A DNA stretch of 23,705 nucleotides, taken from NCBI GenBank assembly GCA_003427395.1, contig BFEA01000071.1, positions 2,929,385 through 2,953,089 on the forward strand. The letters run 5' to 3'. How positions within the stretch are numbered: position 1 is the stretch's first letter; each line of letters starts with the position of its first letter. The DNA is from Chara braunii. Lineage: Eukaryota > Streptophyta > Charophyceae > Charales > Characeae. The notes below the pieces were generated by a model. It made no database searches. It was not told where the DNA came from and worked only from the letters and a program-made list of their open reading frames with translations. This document shows, in pieces, positions 10,022 through 19,266 of this stretch. The translations under genes and the position numbers were made by a program.

Positions 10022-10433
10022 TCACTCTTGGCTCCTTCAACAAGAAAGCTTTGGATTTGGAGGCTAAGTTAGGAGGGGCACAACAACATGCGATGGACAA
10101 TAGGAAGAAGAAGATCCCGCGAGAGTGGAAAAAGAAGTGTAGTCGGTCGATGATGGTTGATTCCGATGGGAATTAAACCAAGATCGATCGATCATCTTTC
10201 AGATCTTGTGGAGGATACAAAGTTAGGCAGCAAGGAGAGTCTAGAGGGTGGAAACCTCGCTGCAGCAACCAAAGGAAAGGTTGTTGATTGCGGCAAGGGC
10301 GGCCAACAAAAGAGTGAGGGGCAGGCTCAAAACTCAAACAAGACTCCGGTTTGGGTGAGGGCTGGTCTGGATCAAGATATGTGGAGGGATCGATATTTGC
10401 GAGGAGCTTGCATCGATATTTGGGCGAGGTCTT
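10022..10433 (+). pseudogene. gag, C-terminal part up to the zinc knuckle
   Basis: This resumes the gag cut at 5437. One frame reads GSFNKKALDLEAKLGGAQQH and a lysine-rich IPREWKKK; after a frame change at about 10165 it reads DHLSDLVEDTKLGSKE, a Gly/Lys-rich linker and TPVWVRAGLDQDMWRDRYL. It ends at RGACID, where a CCHC knuckle would be expected to begin, but the second cysteine is isoleucine (CIDI) and a stop (TAA, 10433-10435) follows at once. The final 45 bases contain a local repeat, ATCGATATTTG...CGAGG, twice, which may have overwritten the knuckle. Copy A of the dispersed repeat starts here. Confidence 0.65.
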
Positions 10434-11324
10434 AAGAGGTTTGGTGCTTGCTTCGGCGCAGCCTTGCACCTTGTGGATGGTTCTGACGTTCTTTTAACTT
10501 CCAGTTGCTTGACTTCCCTTCTTCCTCCTGAAAATTCTGAATTTGTTACTAAATGGTGGGGCAGCACACACATGTCCTCTTATGAACACACGGGCATGAA
10601 GTGTTTTTTTTTTTTTTTTTTTGGAAAAGCACACAAGCCCTGTTCTTTTGTGGGGTCTCCATCGCCACATCCCTCTGGCCAAAGGGAAATCCGTTTCTAT
10701 CTGTCATGTTGGCTACTCATCGCAGCTTCGCCCACATGTACATGGATTTATCCAGTTTTTAACTCCAGGTAGGACCATCTAGGTACAGTCACTCACACAC
10801 CTATATCTGGCCTGGCCTTTTTCTTTGGGGGGTTTACCTGACAGATGGGCTTCTGAGATACCCTTTTCGATCCCGGGGCTGTCATCGATTCTCTCTGAGA
10901 GTAGCAAGTTGTTTTGAGGCAACCCCCACGAGTTTTCGGTTTTCTTTTCCTCCATTGGTGAGTCTAGTCTTTGTCAGTGCCTTGCAGTTGCTGGAGCTTT
11001 GACAGCAGAATGACTGCACGGAAGTTCAAGCGGATGCATGTACTCCGGTGTTCTTCCTCCCGTCTTTCCCCGAATAGAGCATGCAGTCCTTATAGCTGCA
11101 TTTGGGACAACCTTGATACAATGATGAATCTGATGATGATCGTACATTCTATGCAGGTGAAGACGGTAGTTGTACGTGCTCATCTGCAATTGACAGACAG
11201 CCGATGGTTTTGTTCCCTAGCTATTTCTGTGGTCTTAGAAGCTGTACAATCTTCTTCTTTTTTAAATCATTTTAATCTATTCATCTGATTGCGTATGGAT
11301 TGCATATGTATTTTACTATTTTTA

Positions 11325-11477
11325 CAGTTCATGGGTGTACCAACTGAGCTAGCATGGCCGGTAAGCTTGCACAAGCCTGTAACAAGACACATGCACCGAA
11401 GAATGTTGTGGAAGGTGGCCTTTAACATTGTGGCTGAGATACAACTGGCTTAACTCCGTTGGTACACCCATGAACTG
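11325..11477. repeat. 19-bp inverted repeat with A-box arms
   Basis: CAGTTCATGGGTGTACCAA (11325-11343) is the exact inverse of TTGGTACACCCATGAACTG (11459-11477). The left arm continues on the minus strand into a perfect A box (TAGCTCAGTTGG read from 11354 leftwards). Copy B keeps the same structure with two changes at 18705-18857. Confidence 0.85.
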
Positions 11478-11505
11478 CTGAAGTGCAGACCTGAGTTCGA
11501 GTCCA
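11444..11505 (+). other. tRNA-like block at end of copy A
   Basis: The A-box-like TAACTCCGTTGG (11451-11462) and B-box AGTTCGAGTCC (11494-11504) start 43 bases apart. Between them CTGC and GCAG pair around TGAAGT, so the loop shows GAA as in tRNA-Phe, although the loop is one base short. The shared A/B sequence stops right after the B box. It is tRNA-derived rather than a functional tRNA, because acceptor pairing was not found. Confidence 0.5.
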
Positions 11506-11731
11506 AAGGTGGGTTTGGCGGATCTTCCGCCCAGGGTTGAGCTTCTCATCTCAGGGAAACACATCTGGCCAGTAGAAGTTGTAGCTGCTTCTCTTGCTGA
11601 AGTGGATAGCGTTCCCTCAACACTTCAGGAGTTGGCCGAGGCTGTTGACTCACTTGTCACCCCGTAGACGTATCTAGACCAAACGATATTCTGTTCGTTA
11701 GATGTGTCTGAGGCCTTAGAAGACTTAGAGA
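11506..11731 (+). pseudogene. Open stretch before integrase, possible pol linker
   Basis: One frame reads VELLISGKHIWPVEVVAAS and STLQELAEAVDSLVTP before a TAG at about 11668, and then LEDLEIEWSARDPRKSW. I do not recognise it. It is probably element sequence between gag and pol, or an integrase-side remnant, left after the loss of the RT region. It is in a different frame from the integrase tail. Confidence 0.35.
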
Positions 11732-12265
11732 TTGAGTGGTCAGCAAGAGACCCTCGTAAGTCTTGGGTGGCACTATCTCTTCCAGGTAGGGGAACATTTC
11801 TGGTTAAAGGCTAGTGAGTTGGGACAGGAATTCGGCATCTCAAGAAAATTAACGCCTCAGTATTTCGGTCCTTGGGAGGTATTAGACATCGTGGGTAACA
11901 AGTTGGATGGTCCCTCTTGTGTGATTCGAATCCTAGGTCGCTTACGAACCTACCCTGTGTTTCACGCTTCCAAGCTTGCACCTTTCGCTGAGACAGACAA
12001 GTTCCCATCAAGGAGATCAATGCTGGCCCCAACCATGGATGGCCATGTGGACGTCGACGACATCTTGGAACATAGAGTTTTGCCTGTTCGCAAGCCTGCG
12101 GGCAGGGGAAGACCGCCAAAACCTACAAGGGAGTACCAGGTCAGATTTAGGCATCATACAGATCCGAAAGAAGACTCTTCGTTCACAAAAGAGGAGCTGA
12201 TCAGAACAGCACCTCAGGTCATAGCAAAGTATGAACGAAAATTGAAGGGGAAAGCACCTGCGTAG
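11732..12265 (+). pseudogene. Integrase C-terminus with chromodomain-like tail
   Basis: This is the last part of a Ty3/gypsy polyprotein. Counting from the first codon (TTG) of the open frame, residues 19-27 (VGEHFWLKA) start the integrase C-terminal fold, GPWEV at 46-50 is the GPY/F motif, and VFHASKLAPF lies at 76-85. Residues 109-158 (DDILEHRV...REYQVRFR...SSFTKEEL) have the chromodomain layout, but phenylalanine stands at both positions where tryptophan is usual (139 and 151). The HHCC and DDE parts are absent, so it cannot integrate DNA. The frame is intact over 177 codons to TAG at 12263, 39 bases before the 3' LTR. There is no ATG start, which fits a truncated polyprotein. Confidence 0.85.
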
Positions 12266-12291
12266 AAGCATCTCAGCGGACTTTCGAAGCT

Positions 12292-12304
12292 AAGGGGCAT
12301 GGAA
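12292..12304 (+). other. Polypurine tract before 3' LTR
   Basis: AAGGGGCATGGAA directly precedes the TG of the 3' LTR. It is purine-rich apart from two bases and sits where the plus-strand primer is expected. Confidence 0.6.
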
Positions 12305-13361
12305 TGCGAGGATTGAGCCTCCGCAAGGCCCTACTCGGGCACACAGACGTTCTGGGCATAGGTCCCCAGCAAGCCTCACCCCCCCCCTAAGTGAAGGCGG
12401 GCCTGCATAATTGCGAGAGGCCTACTTTTGCCATTTTTCGTATATGGGGTCTCAGACAGTTGCAGCACGCCAGTTGGTTGCAGAGCAACGTGAGCCTTCC
12501 CTGGCTCTTTCCAGAAGCAACAGCTGCGCCGTGCAGTTGAGCCCAGGGCTCAATCGGTTGGGGCCCTGGGCACACACATTCAGAGGCCGACATGTCACGT
12601 AGCAGCCGCGGACCAATGAGAAAGCAGCATCTGCGTCACACACATGCCATGGGCCAATGAGATCACGCCAAACACTTGGAGCCTTGTGGGCTACGTGCCT
12701 AACTGCATGGGCCCCAGGCCAGTATCTGAAACTGGGCCTGGGTGCAGATACTTTGGGCCAGCCTGAAGCTACTGGGCCCCTACACGCCCAGACCAGCCAG
12801 CAGCTGGGCTCACTTTCCATGAAGGAAAGTGAGCGCCCAGGGGCAGGGCATTCTGGTCTGTGCAGGCAATGTGGCCACACTGCTGCGTTGACACACGAGC
12901 AGCTGCACTAGCGCTGCTGGCAAGGGCGCGCATGGGCGCTGGAGGTGAGAGCCCGCTGCATGGCGGCCATAGCCGGGCTGCTGGGCGCATGCATGGCGAT
13001 GACGATGGTGGTCTTCGGGTAGGAGGAGCATGCAGAGGGAGATAGGGGGCGGTGAGCAGAGGTGTGAGACACATACCTGGTGTATGCCGGCAGTCTGCAT
13101 TGGCGTCGACGTCGCGTACATTGGACTTCAACTTCAAAGTAGTCCTGGGCGCCACTCAGTAGGAGCGACATTGGATACTATGTTGGTGTGGCCAGAGAGC
13201 GTCGGCATTGACATTTGAGTTCATTGTATTGCTCTTCTTTGGATGGTATCTTGGTGCATTGTGCTCTCTGCTTGGTGCATGACTGACTATCTGCCATCTG
13301 GACTTCAGCGTGATTTTGCAATTTGGATTTCTGTCTATCGCTCTCGCTCATATTCCTTGCA
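12305..13361 (+). repeat. 3' LTR
   Basis: It starts TGCGAGGATTGAGCC and ends TTCCTTGCA. It is about 60 bases shorter than the 5' LTR, mainly through the loss of a ~53-base block after TCCTGGGCGCC. About a tenth of aligned sites in the first 460 bases differ from the 5' LTR, many of them CpG to TpG or CpA. The hairpin and both CCAATGAG boxes are kept. Confidence 0.92.
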
Positions 13362-13480
13362 CAGCCTTAACCACCTCCAAGAAGGATCTGCGTTTCTTTG
13401 GAAGAGAGGTCACTGCTGAGAAGTTGAAACCACTAGAGAACTGCATTTCGTGGGGCCTTACAGCCTTGAACCACCCATTC
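13362..13480. repeat. Right target flank with second copy of the target sequence
   Basis: CAGCCTTAACCACC at 13362-13375 follows the LTR. About 95 bases later comes CTAGAGAACTGCATTTCGTG...CTTACAGCCTTGAACCACC at 13432-13475. The first 32 bases of that later block match the left flank at 1839-1870, so it behaves as an uninterrupted paralogue of the insertion site. Confidence 0.75.
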
Positions 13481-14026
13481 CTCCGGGGCTCTTCTGCTGA
13501 ATCGGTTTCAGTTCCTTACTAGGGTCCACCCAGTGGGATTCTGAAACTGGTGGGAGTTGGACCTTTAATGTCTATAGCAGGGCAGATGTTCCCAGCTGAC
13601 GAAATATACGGAGTGTTGGGGGTGCATTAGCAGTGAATCAAGGTGTGGACAGCTGCAGGAGGTAGCCATGTGTCTACGGGGTGTAGGCAATAAGCAGGTT
13701 TGAGTATATTGTAACATATCTATCAACTAAAAGAGTGCACTTTGCAGAAGGAAAGAGCGCTCTGAAACTGTTCTCTTGATCATTTCGTCTTTTAGCTCCC
13801 CCTTTACTGTGCCTCCCACGTACAAGGCCCGCCATGTTGATGAAGTTGAGTGCAAGCTGCCCTGCTCCCCATGTGGCATAACAGCCCACTTGTACGCTGT
13901 GACCCATAGAAGGCAGTCCTTGAGGTACAGCAAGCCATCCGAAGAACCAAATGGCTGAGTCCCGGGAGATCCTTCCAAGACTGAAATGCGACCTCTACTA
14001 CAACCTGGGTTACCTGGGCATTTATT

Positions 14027-14090
14027 AAAGAAAAAAGAAAAAGAAAAAGAAAAGGAGGCAGAGTAAAGGGGGAGGGGAGGGGATAAACAC
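14027..14090 (+). repeat. Purine-only microsatellite tract
   Basis: AAAAAG-type repeats (14027-14056) run into GGAGG and GGGGGAGGGGAGGGG. This is almost pure purine on the plus strand. Confidence 0.8.
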
Positions 14091-15295
14091 ACGGAAAAGA
14101 TGGAAAGAAGACAAAGCAACGGAAGACTAGAGGGAAATTAACCAAAAGTAAGGAGTATGGAATATAGATGAAAGCGTAGGAAAGGGCGACAACAGAGAGG
14201 ACACACACTGTGAGGCTGAGACGGATGAGGACATGGGAGACCTAGCTGAGCATTACAACAATTCCCACAATGGCTGTCATGGAGCATGCCTAACGAACAC
14301 ACCCGATTAATGACATGTTGATTGCAGGCCAACATGAACGAAGAACGGGCACCACGAAAGACCACACGTTCAGTATAACACTGAGGGCCACAAAATGGAC
14401 ATATAGTGTCCGGATGCGGAGGGTGCATGCAGTCAGGAAAGGAGGGATGTGTCTAGTTTTACCCAGTCTTTTGTGTCGGAGAGCCAATGGCAACGTCATT
14501 ACTGCTGCATCTGTGCCCAAACTTGTCCGTGATTACCATCCAAGTCGGAGGGCAACAGTATGGCCCTTCAGTGCATATTTCTGTCTTTTTGGTTTTTCTT
14601 CGCTTTCTTTTTCTGGTAACTTCTGCTGCGCCCATTTGTCAAGCAGCACCTTGAGGTTCAGTCAAGCTTCCTCAAGTTGCGCACCTGATGCCAGGAAATG
14701 CTCCATGAAAGGACTACACACATGCTACTGGTTTTGTCTCGCAGTGTGATTGTGGGCTTGGGTGGCGCAGCACCGTGACCGGGATGAGCGGCGAGTCCAA
14801 ATCTTGATCCTTCTCATCTTTCAGTAGAATTTGGGCTCTGATGATGCAGTGCTGGATCTAGCTGTCAAGCTTCTGATGGCTGTCTGGCCTTCAGAGAAAT
14901 GAGTGAGAGTGAATAGGATATGGTTCTTCTGCCCAAAAGGTAAGGTCAGTGTGCACCCTGGGCGGTACAGCGTATCAAGGGTGTCACTTTTCAGTCGCCG
15001 TTTCTTCAACAGTGGGACCCACAGCCTTTCTATTTTCTCTTGGACAGAAATTGTGGCTCGTCTATATCTACCCTGGGGCGTTTTTCGCGATCAGTTATCG
15101 AAATCGAAATATAATGCCCACACTTTTCCTCTTGGGTAAGAGGCATGTTGGGAAATAAATTGAAATAATGGATGCATAAGTAGAATGAATGTGTGTGGGG
15201 GGGGAAGTAGAATGATTGAACGAAGCAGTCACTTGCCCGATCAGTGGAGAAGCTTGGGGCCTGGGGTCCAGCGAAAGTGAGCCCAGAAATGTACG

Positions 15296-15360
15296 TGCCC
15301 TGTGGCTGAATGGTACACACGTGCAGCTGTTGATAAGCAGCTCAGGTGTTCAAATCCACT
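15296..15360 (+). other. tRNA-like block related to the A/B repeat end
   Basis: TGGCTGAATGGTA (A box, from 15303) and TGTTCAAATCC (B box, from 15347) start 44 bases apart. AGCTG and CAGCT pair around TTGATAAG, which shows GAT. Its GGTACACnCGTGnAnCTG core resembles the tRNA-like end of copies A and B, so they may share a SINE ancestor. The T stem is broken. Confidence 0.45.
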
Positions 15361-17066
15361 AAATGTTATAATAATAGGGCCTCAACCCCTTTAAAACAAT
15401 GAAAGGAAGTGAGCCCAGACATGAGGAAAGCTCAGGAAACGCATTGCCCCTTGATGCGAACTGGATTCACTTGCCACATGTGCAGCGATGTTTCACAATG
15501 GGATTGGGAAGGGCGATCCCTATCCTCACATGTGTCATGGTTACAGAACCTGTTGGTCGCCTCTAAGTGTCGGGGGCTGAGCAGAGACAGGCTTCCGTCT
15601 TCCTCTGACCATAACGCATATGCATTGTTTTCGAGCTTTCTGAAAAAGTCGATGATTCGAATAGAACACATGTGCTTTGCATGCGAATAGAAAGCAACCT
15701 ATGCGTTGTACTCGTTTACAACGAATATGCGGCGCATCTGGTGATCTGTACGATGTTGGTTGACCAGGTCTGTTTGGCTGCAAAGGATGTCTTTTGAATT
15801 ATTGTTAAGGGACGTTGTACTTGCTTTCCAGCATGTGACACTCCCAACCAATATAGATTGAGTGTCAGCAAAACTGATATGGGACCTCCAACCCTGGGCC
15901 CCGGGCCCTGCAGCGCTAGGGTATCATAACCGCTCTAAGATTTCCGAGAAACGAAAAGGTAGTTCTCATGATGTGTTGATCTTCGTCCACAGGCTTCAGC
16001 GCTGGCTGTGCAGTCTGATGGCTGTCAATCTCACTAATTTGTGCTGGGGAGTCCATTAAACCTCTCTGCTACATAGGCCCCCCCTCCTTTCCAAAGTCGC
16101 GACTACAGTGGACCTGGATTTCCCCCCTCTCAGAATGATTGTAGCACCAGACCTTGTTAGGCTCGACATGCAAAGGTCCGGATCTAGAGGTGGTTTAAAA
16201 CGTATGAACTGAAACAGTCTGTCAGAAGCCCTGGCCTTTTGTCTCTCTCCCTTTCTGCCAACAGTTAACATTTTTTTTATTATTATTTTTTTTTTTAATT
16301 TGGGAAACAGTTAACTTTGCGGGTTCATGATGACAATGTTGGATATAGTACCGATATACGCAGTTAATAGTTTAATTAACTTTAATAATATACTGTAGTA
16401 GTATAATTTTGTAAGTTTATATATGCCAATACACACATACCTGGTTAATGTTAGGGTCTGTGAATCCACTTTATGCAATGACGAAAATGGCGTTGCTTGC
16501 CTCCTTGCCACCATGAAGGGCCTGGACACAAGTCTGATGGGTGGTGCTGTCCCTCGTTGATTGCAACATTGTTCATGATAGGTCAAGTGAATACTCTCCA
16601 GACATTCAGGCCGTTGGTCGATCACGTTATCTCACAAACTTCACAGCTCCCCCTGACTCCGAAGAATCTACAATGTTCGTATTTAGTTGATAATAACATA
16701 AGACCACTCGAAGACCACAATAAGTTTATAATAGGACCGAGGCCCATCATGGGAGCCGCAAAGGAGTAGCAGTTGAAAATGCCACGTGGTTTTTCATTGT
16801 AAATAAAGTGCAAGTCTATCTGGGTGGTGCATTCCATCATGATGGGGTGATTGCTTTGATGGGGAACGGGTTGAATGAACTTGAATCTAATATTCCTTTT
16901 TTTTTTCACATTGCGCCTGGCTCGAGTTTCAAGTCTAAGAGCTGTGTCTTATATAGCCCCTCAGGGGCCATGTGGTGGATGAGATTGGGTGTCATCACGG
17001 CGGTGGTGTTGCACAAATTGCTGAACTTTTGGTCATTTCTTTTCATCATTTGGTTTCTCACTGCTT

Positions 17067-17087
17067 CCCCCCCCTCCCCCCCTCCCC
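17067..17087 (-). other. G-rich tract on minus strand
   Basis: Runs of 8, 7 and 4 C on the plus strand, split by single T, give a minus strand able to form a G-quadruplex by the usual run rule. On the plus strand the tract is followed by TTGCAG, so a splice acceptor shape is equally possible. Confidence 0.5.
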
Positions 17088-17160
17088 TTGCAGTTTGCAC
17101 CTTTCCTTGGCCACAACACCTTTTGAATGCCGTGGCAACCTTTTAGATGTGTCTGGATCT

Positions 17161-17268
17161 TCTTGCTCAGCCACACATTCGGTGTGTAGAGAGGTTTGTT
17201 TGTCCTTTTCTCTTTCTTGCTCAGCCACACATTCGGTGTGTAGAAAGGTTTGTTTGTCCTTTTCTCTT
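17161..17268. repeat. 54-bp tandem duplication
   Basis: Copies at 17161-17214 and 17215-17268 differ at very few sites. Each holds CCACACATTCGGTGTGTAG, in which CACAC and GTGTG can form a small hairpin. Confidence 0.85.
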
Positions 17269-17851
17269 TTTGATGTTTCTTTATTCCTGATTGTGCCACG
17301 TGACAAGACCGTTCCCAGAACTGCGGATGCATCCCTGTGACTCCGCACACGCAGGTGCATTCACACAGCCACAGCATTTGGGCACGAGAACACAGTTCAA
17401 CACACCCACACAGATGCCTCCACACATGCGCACACTCAGAGTAGCCATATGTCTGGTAGCTACGTTCTACTAATAATATATATTATATATATTGTATTCT
17501 CCTGGTAATCCTTGTGGAGTTGCCATCTTCTCGCCCTTGCTTTTCCTCCATGATACCTTTCCGTCTTTCGCCTCTCTTTTCCTCTATGATACGGTTGATA
17601 GTAACTTTATACCTTTTCTTTTTTTTTCCACCTCCCATTCCTTCCCATTTATGTGGAGATCCTTCCCTTTTTGTTTCCCCTTTTTCCTTTTTATTTTTAT
17701 TTTCATTTTCATTTTTAGAGGGATCCTTCCCTTTTTTTTGGTCCCTTTATGGTGGAAGTTTTCCGCACTCCGAATCATGTGACAGACTTCTCGCTTTTCG
17801 CATATGACGTGGAGGCAGTCACCCCACGCCGAGGGCCTTTGTCTTTGTCCG

Positions 17852-18885
17852 AAGAGGTTTGGTGCTTGCCTCGGTGCAGCCTTGCACCTTGTGGATGGTT
17901 CCAACGTTCTTTTAACTTCCAGTTGCTTGACTTCCCTTCTTCCTCCTGAAAACTGTTAATTTGTTGCTAAATGGTGGGGCAGCACACACACGTCCTCTTA
18001 TGAACACATGGGCATGAAATGTTTCTCTTTTTTCTTTTTTTTGGAAAAGCGCACAAACCCTGTTCTTTTGTGGAGTCTCCATCGCCACATCCCTCTGGCC
18101 AAAGGGAAATCCGTTTCTATCTGTCATGTTGGCTACTCATCGCAGCTTCACCCACATGCACATGGATTTATCCAGTTTTTAACTTCAGGTAGGACCATCT
18201 AGGTACAGTCGCTCACACACCTGCATCTGGCCTGGTCTTTTTCTTTGGGGGTTTTACCTGACAGATGGGCTTCTGAGAAACCCTTTTCGATCCCGGGGCT
18301 GTCATCGATTCTCTCTGAGAGTATCAAGTTGTTTTGAGGCAACCCCCACGAGTTTTCGGTTTTCTTTTCCTCCATTGGTGAGTCTAGTCTTTGTCAGTGC
18401 CTTGCAGTTGCTGGAGCTTCGACACCAGAATGACTGCACGGAAGTTCAAGCAGATGCATGTACTCCAGTGTTCTTCCTGCCGTCTTTCCCCGAATAGAGC
18501 ATGCAGTCCTTATAGCTGCATTTGGGGCAACCTTTAGCCTGGACGGTAGTTGTACGTGCTCATCTGCAATTGACAGACAGCCGATGGTTTTGTTCCCTAG
18601 CTATTTCTGTGGTTTTAGAAGCTGTACAATCTTCTTCTTTTTTAAATCATTTTAATCTGTTCATTTGATTGCGTATGGATTGCATACGTAGTTTACTATT
18701 TTTACAGTTCATGGGTGTACCAACTGAGCTAGCGTGGCCGGTAAGCTTGCACAAGCCTGTAACAAGACACATGCACCGAAGAATATTGTGGAAGGTGGCC
18801 TTTAACATTGTGGCTGAGATACAACTGGCTTAACTCCGTTGTTACACCCATGAGCTGCTGAAGTGCAGACCTGAGTTTGAGTCCA
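17852..18885. mobile_element. Unclassified dispersed repeat, copy B
   Basis: This is the second copy of the A repeat, in the same orientation. It lacks about 45 bases present in A (around 11111-11163) and has a more broken T-run at 18024-18042. The flanks share nothing with those of copy A, so it moved or was copied as a defined unit. The terminal tRNA-like block (about 18831-18885) is kept, including GCTGAAGTGC and a B box with one change. No open frame of note. Confidence 0.75.
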
Positions 18886-19266
18886 GATGTAATCAGGTGA
18901 GTGGAAATAAGTCTAAATTTACCTGGGGCTGGTCAGTTCAAAGATGATATCTCAAGGCTGTCGATGGCAGGGATTCCCTCCTGTAGACTTGACTTGGCTG
19001 CGGGTTGTTGGGCACATGTGACGCTGCCAGCTGTGTACTTTGGGTGGTGCATACAGGAAGTTGTGTACTCCTGCCTTTCAGACTGTCGACATCCTCCTGA
19101 TAGATGCTCGTGGACATTCACTCGACAGGAAGTTACAGCCTAAGTTTGTGCAATGGAAAGCCCATCTGCAAGGGATCTTGTGTGGCAAATCTGGCACAGT
19201 GGGTCCATACCTGGGACATCTTGGCACACTTCAGTCCACATGTGGAACCATTTGGCACACTACGCC
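18886..19266. other. Short unassigned stretch with degenerate repeat units
   Basis: No gene is seen. From about 19200 the sequence already shows loose copies of the GGTCCACATCTGGG and TTTGGCAC units that form the array to the right. Confidence 0.5.

Larger units (their letters stand above)
10434..11505. mobile_element. Unclassified dispersed repeat, copy A
   Basis: It matches 17852-18885 with about 93-95% identity by eye and both ends are sharp: the shared sequence starts AAGAGGTTTGGTGCTTG and stops at GAGTCCA. It encodes nothing recognisable. Features are a T-run at 10603-10622, a CCCCCACGAGTTTTCGG stretch, and a 3' part with a 19-bp inverted repeat and a tRNA-like block. No LTR-type PBS, target duplication or coding frame was found. 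It lies where the pol genes of the host LTR element are missing, so it either inserted there or arrived with the deletion. It could be a long SINE, a non-autonomous DNA element or a captured genomic fragment. Confidence 0.75.
1871..13361 (+). mobile_element. Ty3/gypsy-type LTR retrotransposon, decayed and nested
   Basis: Two related LTRs (1871-2989 and 12305-13361) enclose, in order, a primer binding site, a broken gag, an integrase C-terminus with a chromodomain-like tail, and a purine tract. This gene order and the GPW/F-type integrase tail place it with Ty3/gypsy chromoviruses. The 5' flank ends ACAGC and the 3' side reads ACAGC at 13361-13365, so the target duplication is CAGC if the LTR ends in CA, or ACAGC if it ends one base earlier. 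Protease, reverse transcriptase, RNase H and the integrase catalytic core are absent. Without the later insertions the element is about 5.8 kb. Stops and frameshifts in gag make it non-autonomous. Confidence 0.9.
13481..17851. other. Right flank, no recognisable gene
   Basis: Several open frames of 90-145 codons occur on both strands (for example 14315-14749 plus and 13727-14119 minus), but they overlap, have low-complexity composition and match no family I know. Listed separately are a purine tract, a tRNA-like block, a C-rich tract and a 54-bp tandem duplication. The stretches 16270-16440 and 17590-17740 are T-rich or AT-rich. Confidence 0.55.

Noticed and set aside
13727-14119. 130-codon minus-strand open frame
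   Set aside because: Its Phe/Ser-rich part is just the translation of the purine microsatellite at 14027-14058; no family similarity.
14315-14749. 144-codon plus-strand open frame as a host gene
   Set aside because: No recognisable domain, Ser/Phe/Leu-rich second half, surrounded by overlapping frames on the other strand; insufficient support.
15296-15360. Functional tRNA-Ile(GAT)
   Set aside because: The T stem does not pair and the anticodon loop is eight bases; degenerate tRNA-like only.
17492-17807. Phe-rich membrane-like proteins
   Set aside because: Both overlapping frames arise from a T-rich, low-complexity tract.
10434-18885. Copies A and B as the two LTRs of one element
   Set aside because: They do not have TG...CA ends, no primer binding site follows copy A, and copy A lies inside the other LTR element while copy B lies outside it.
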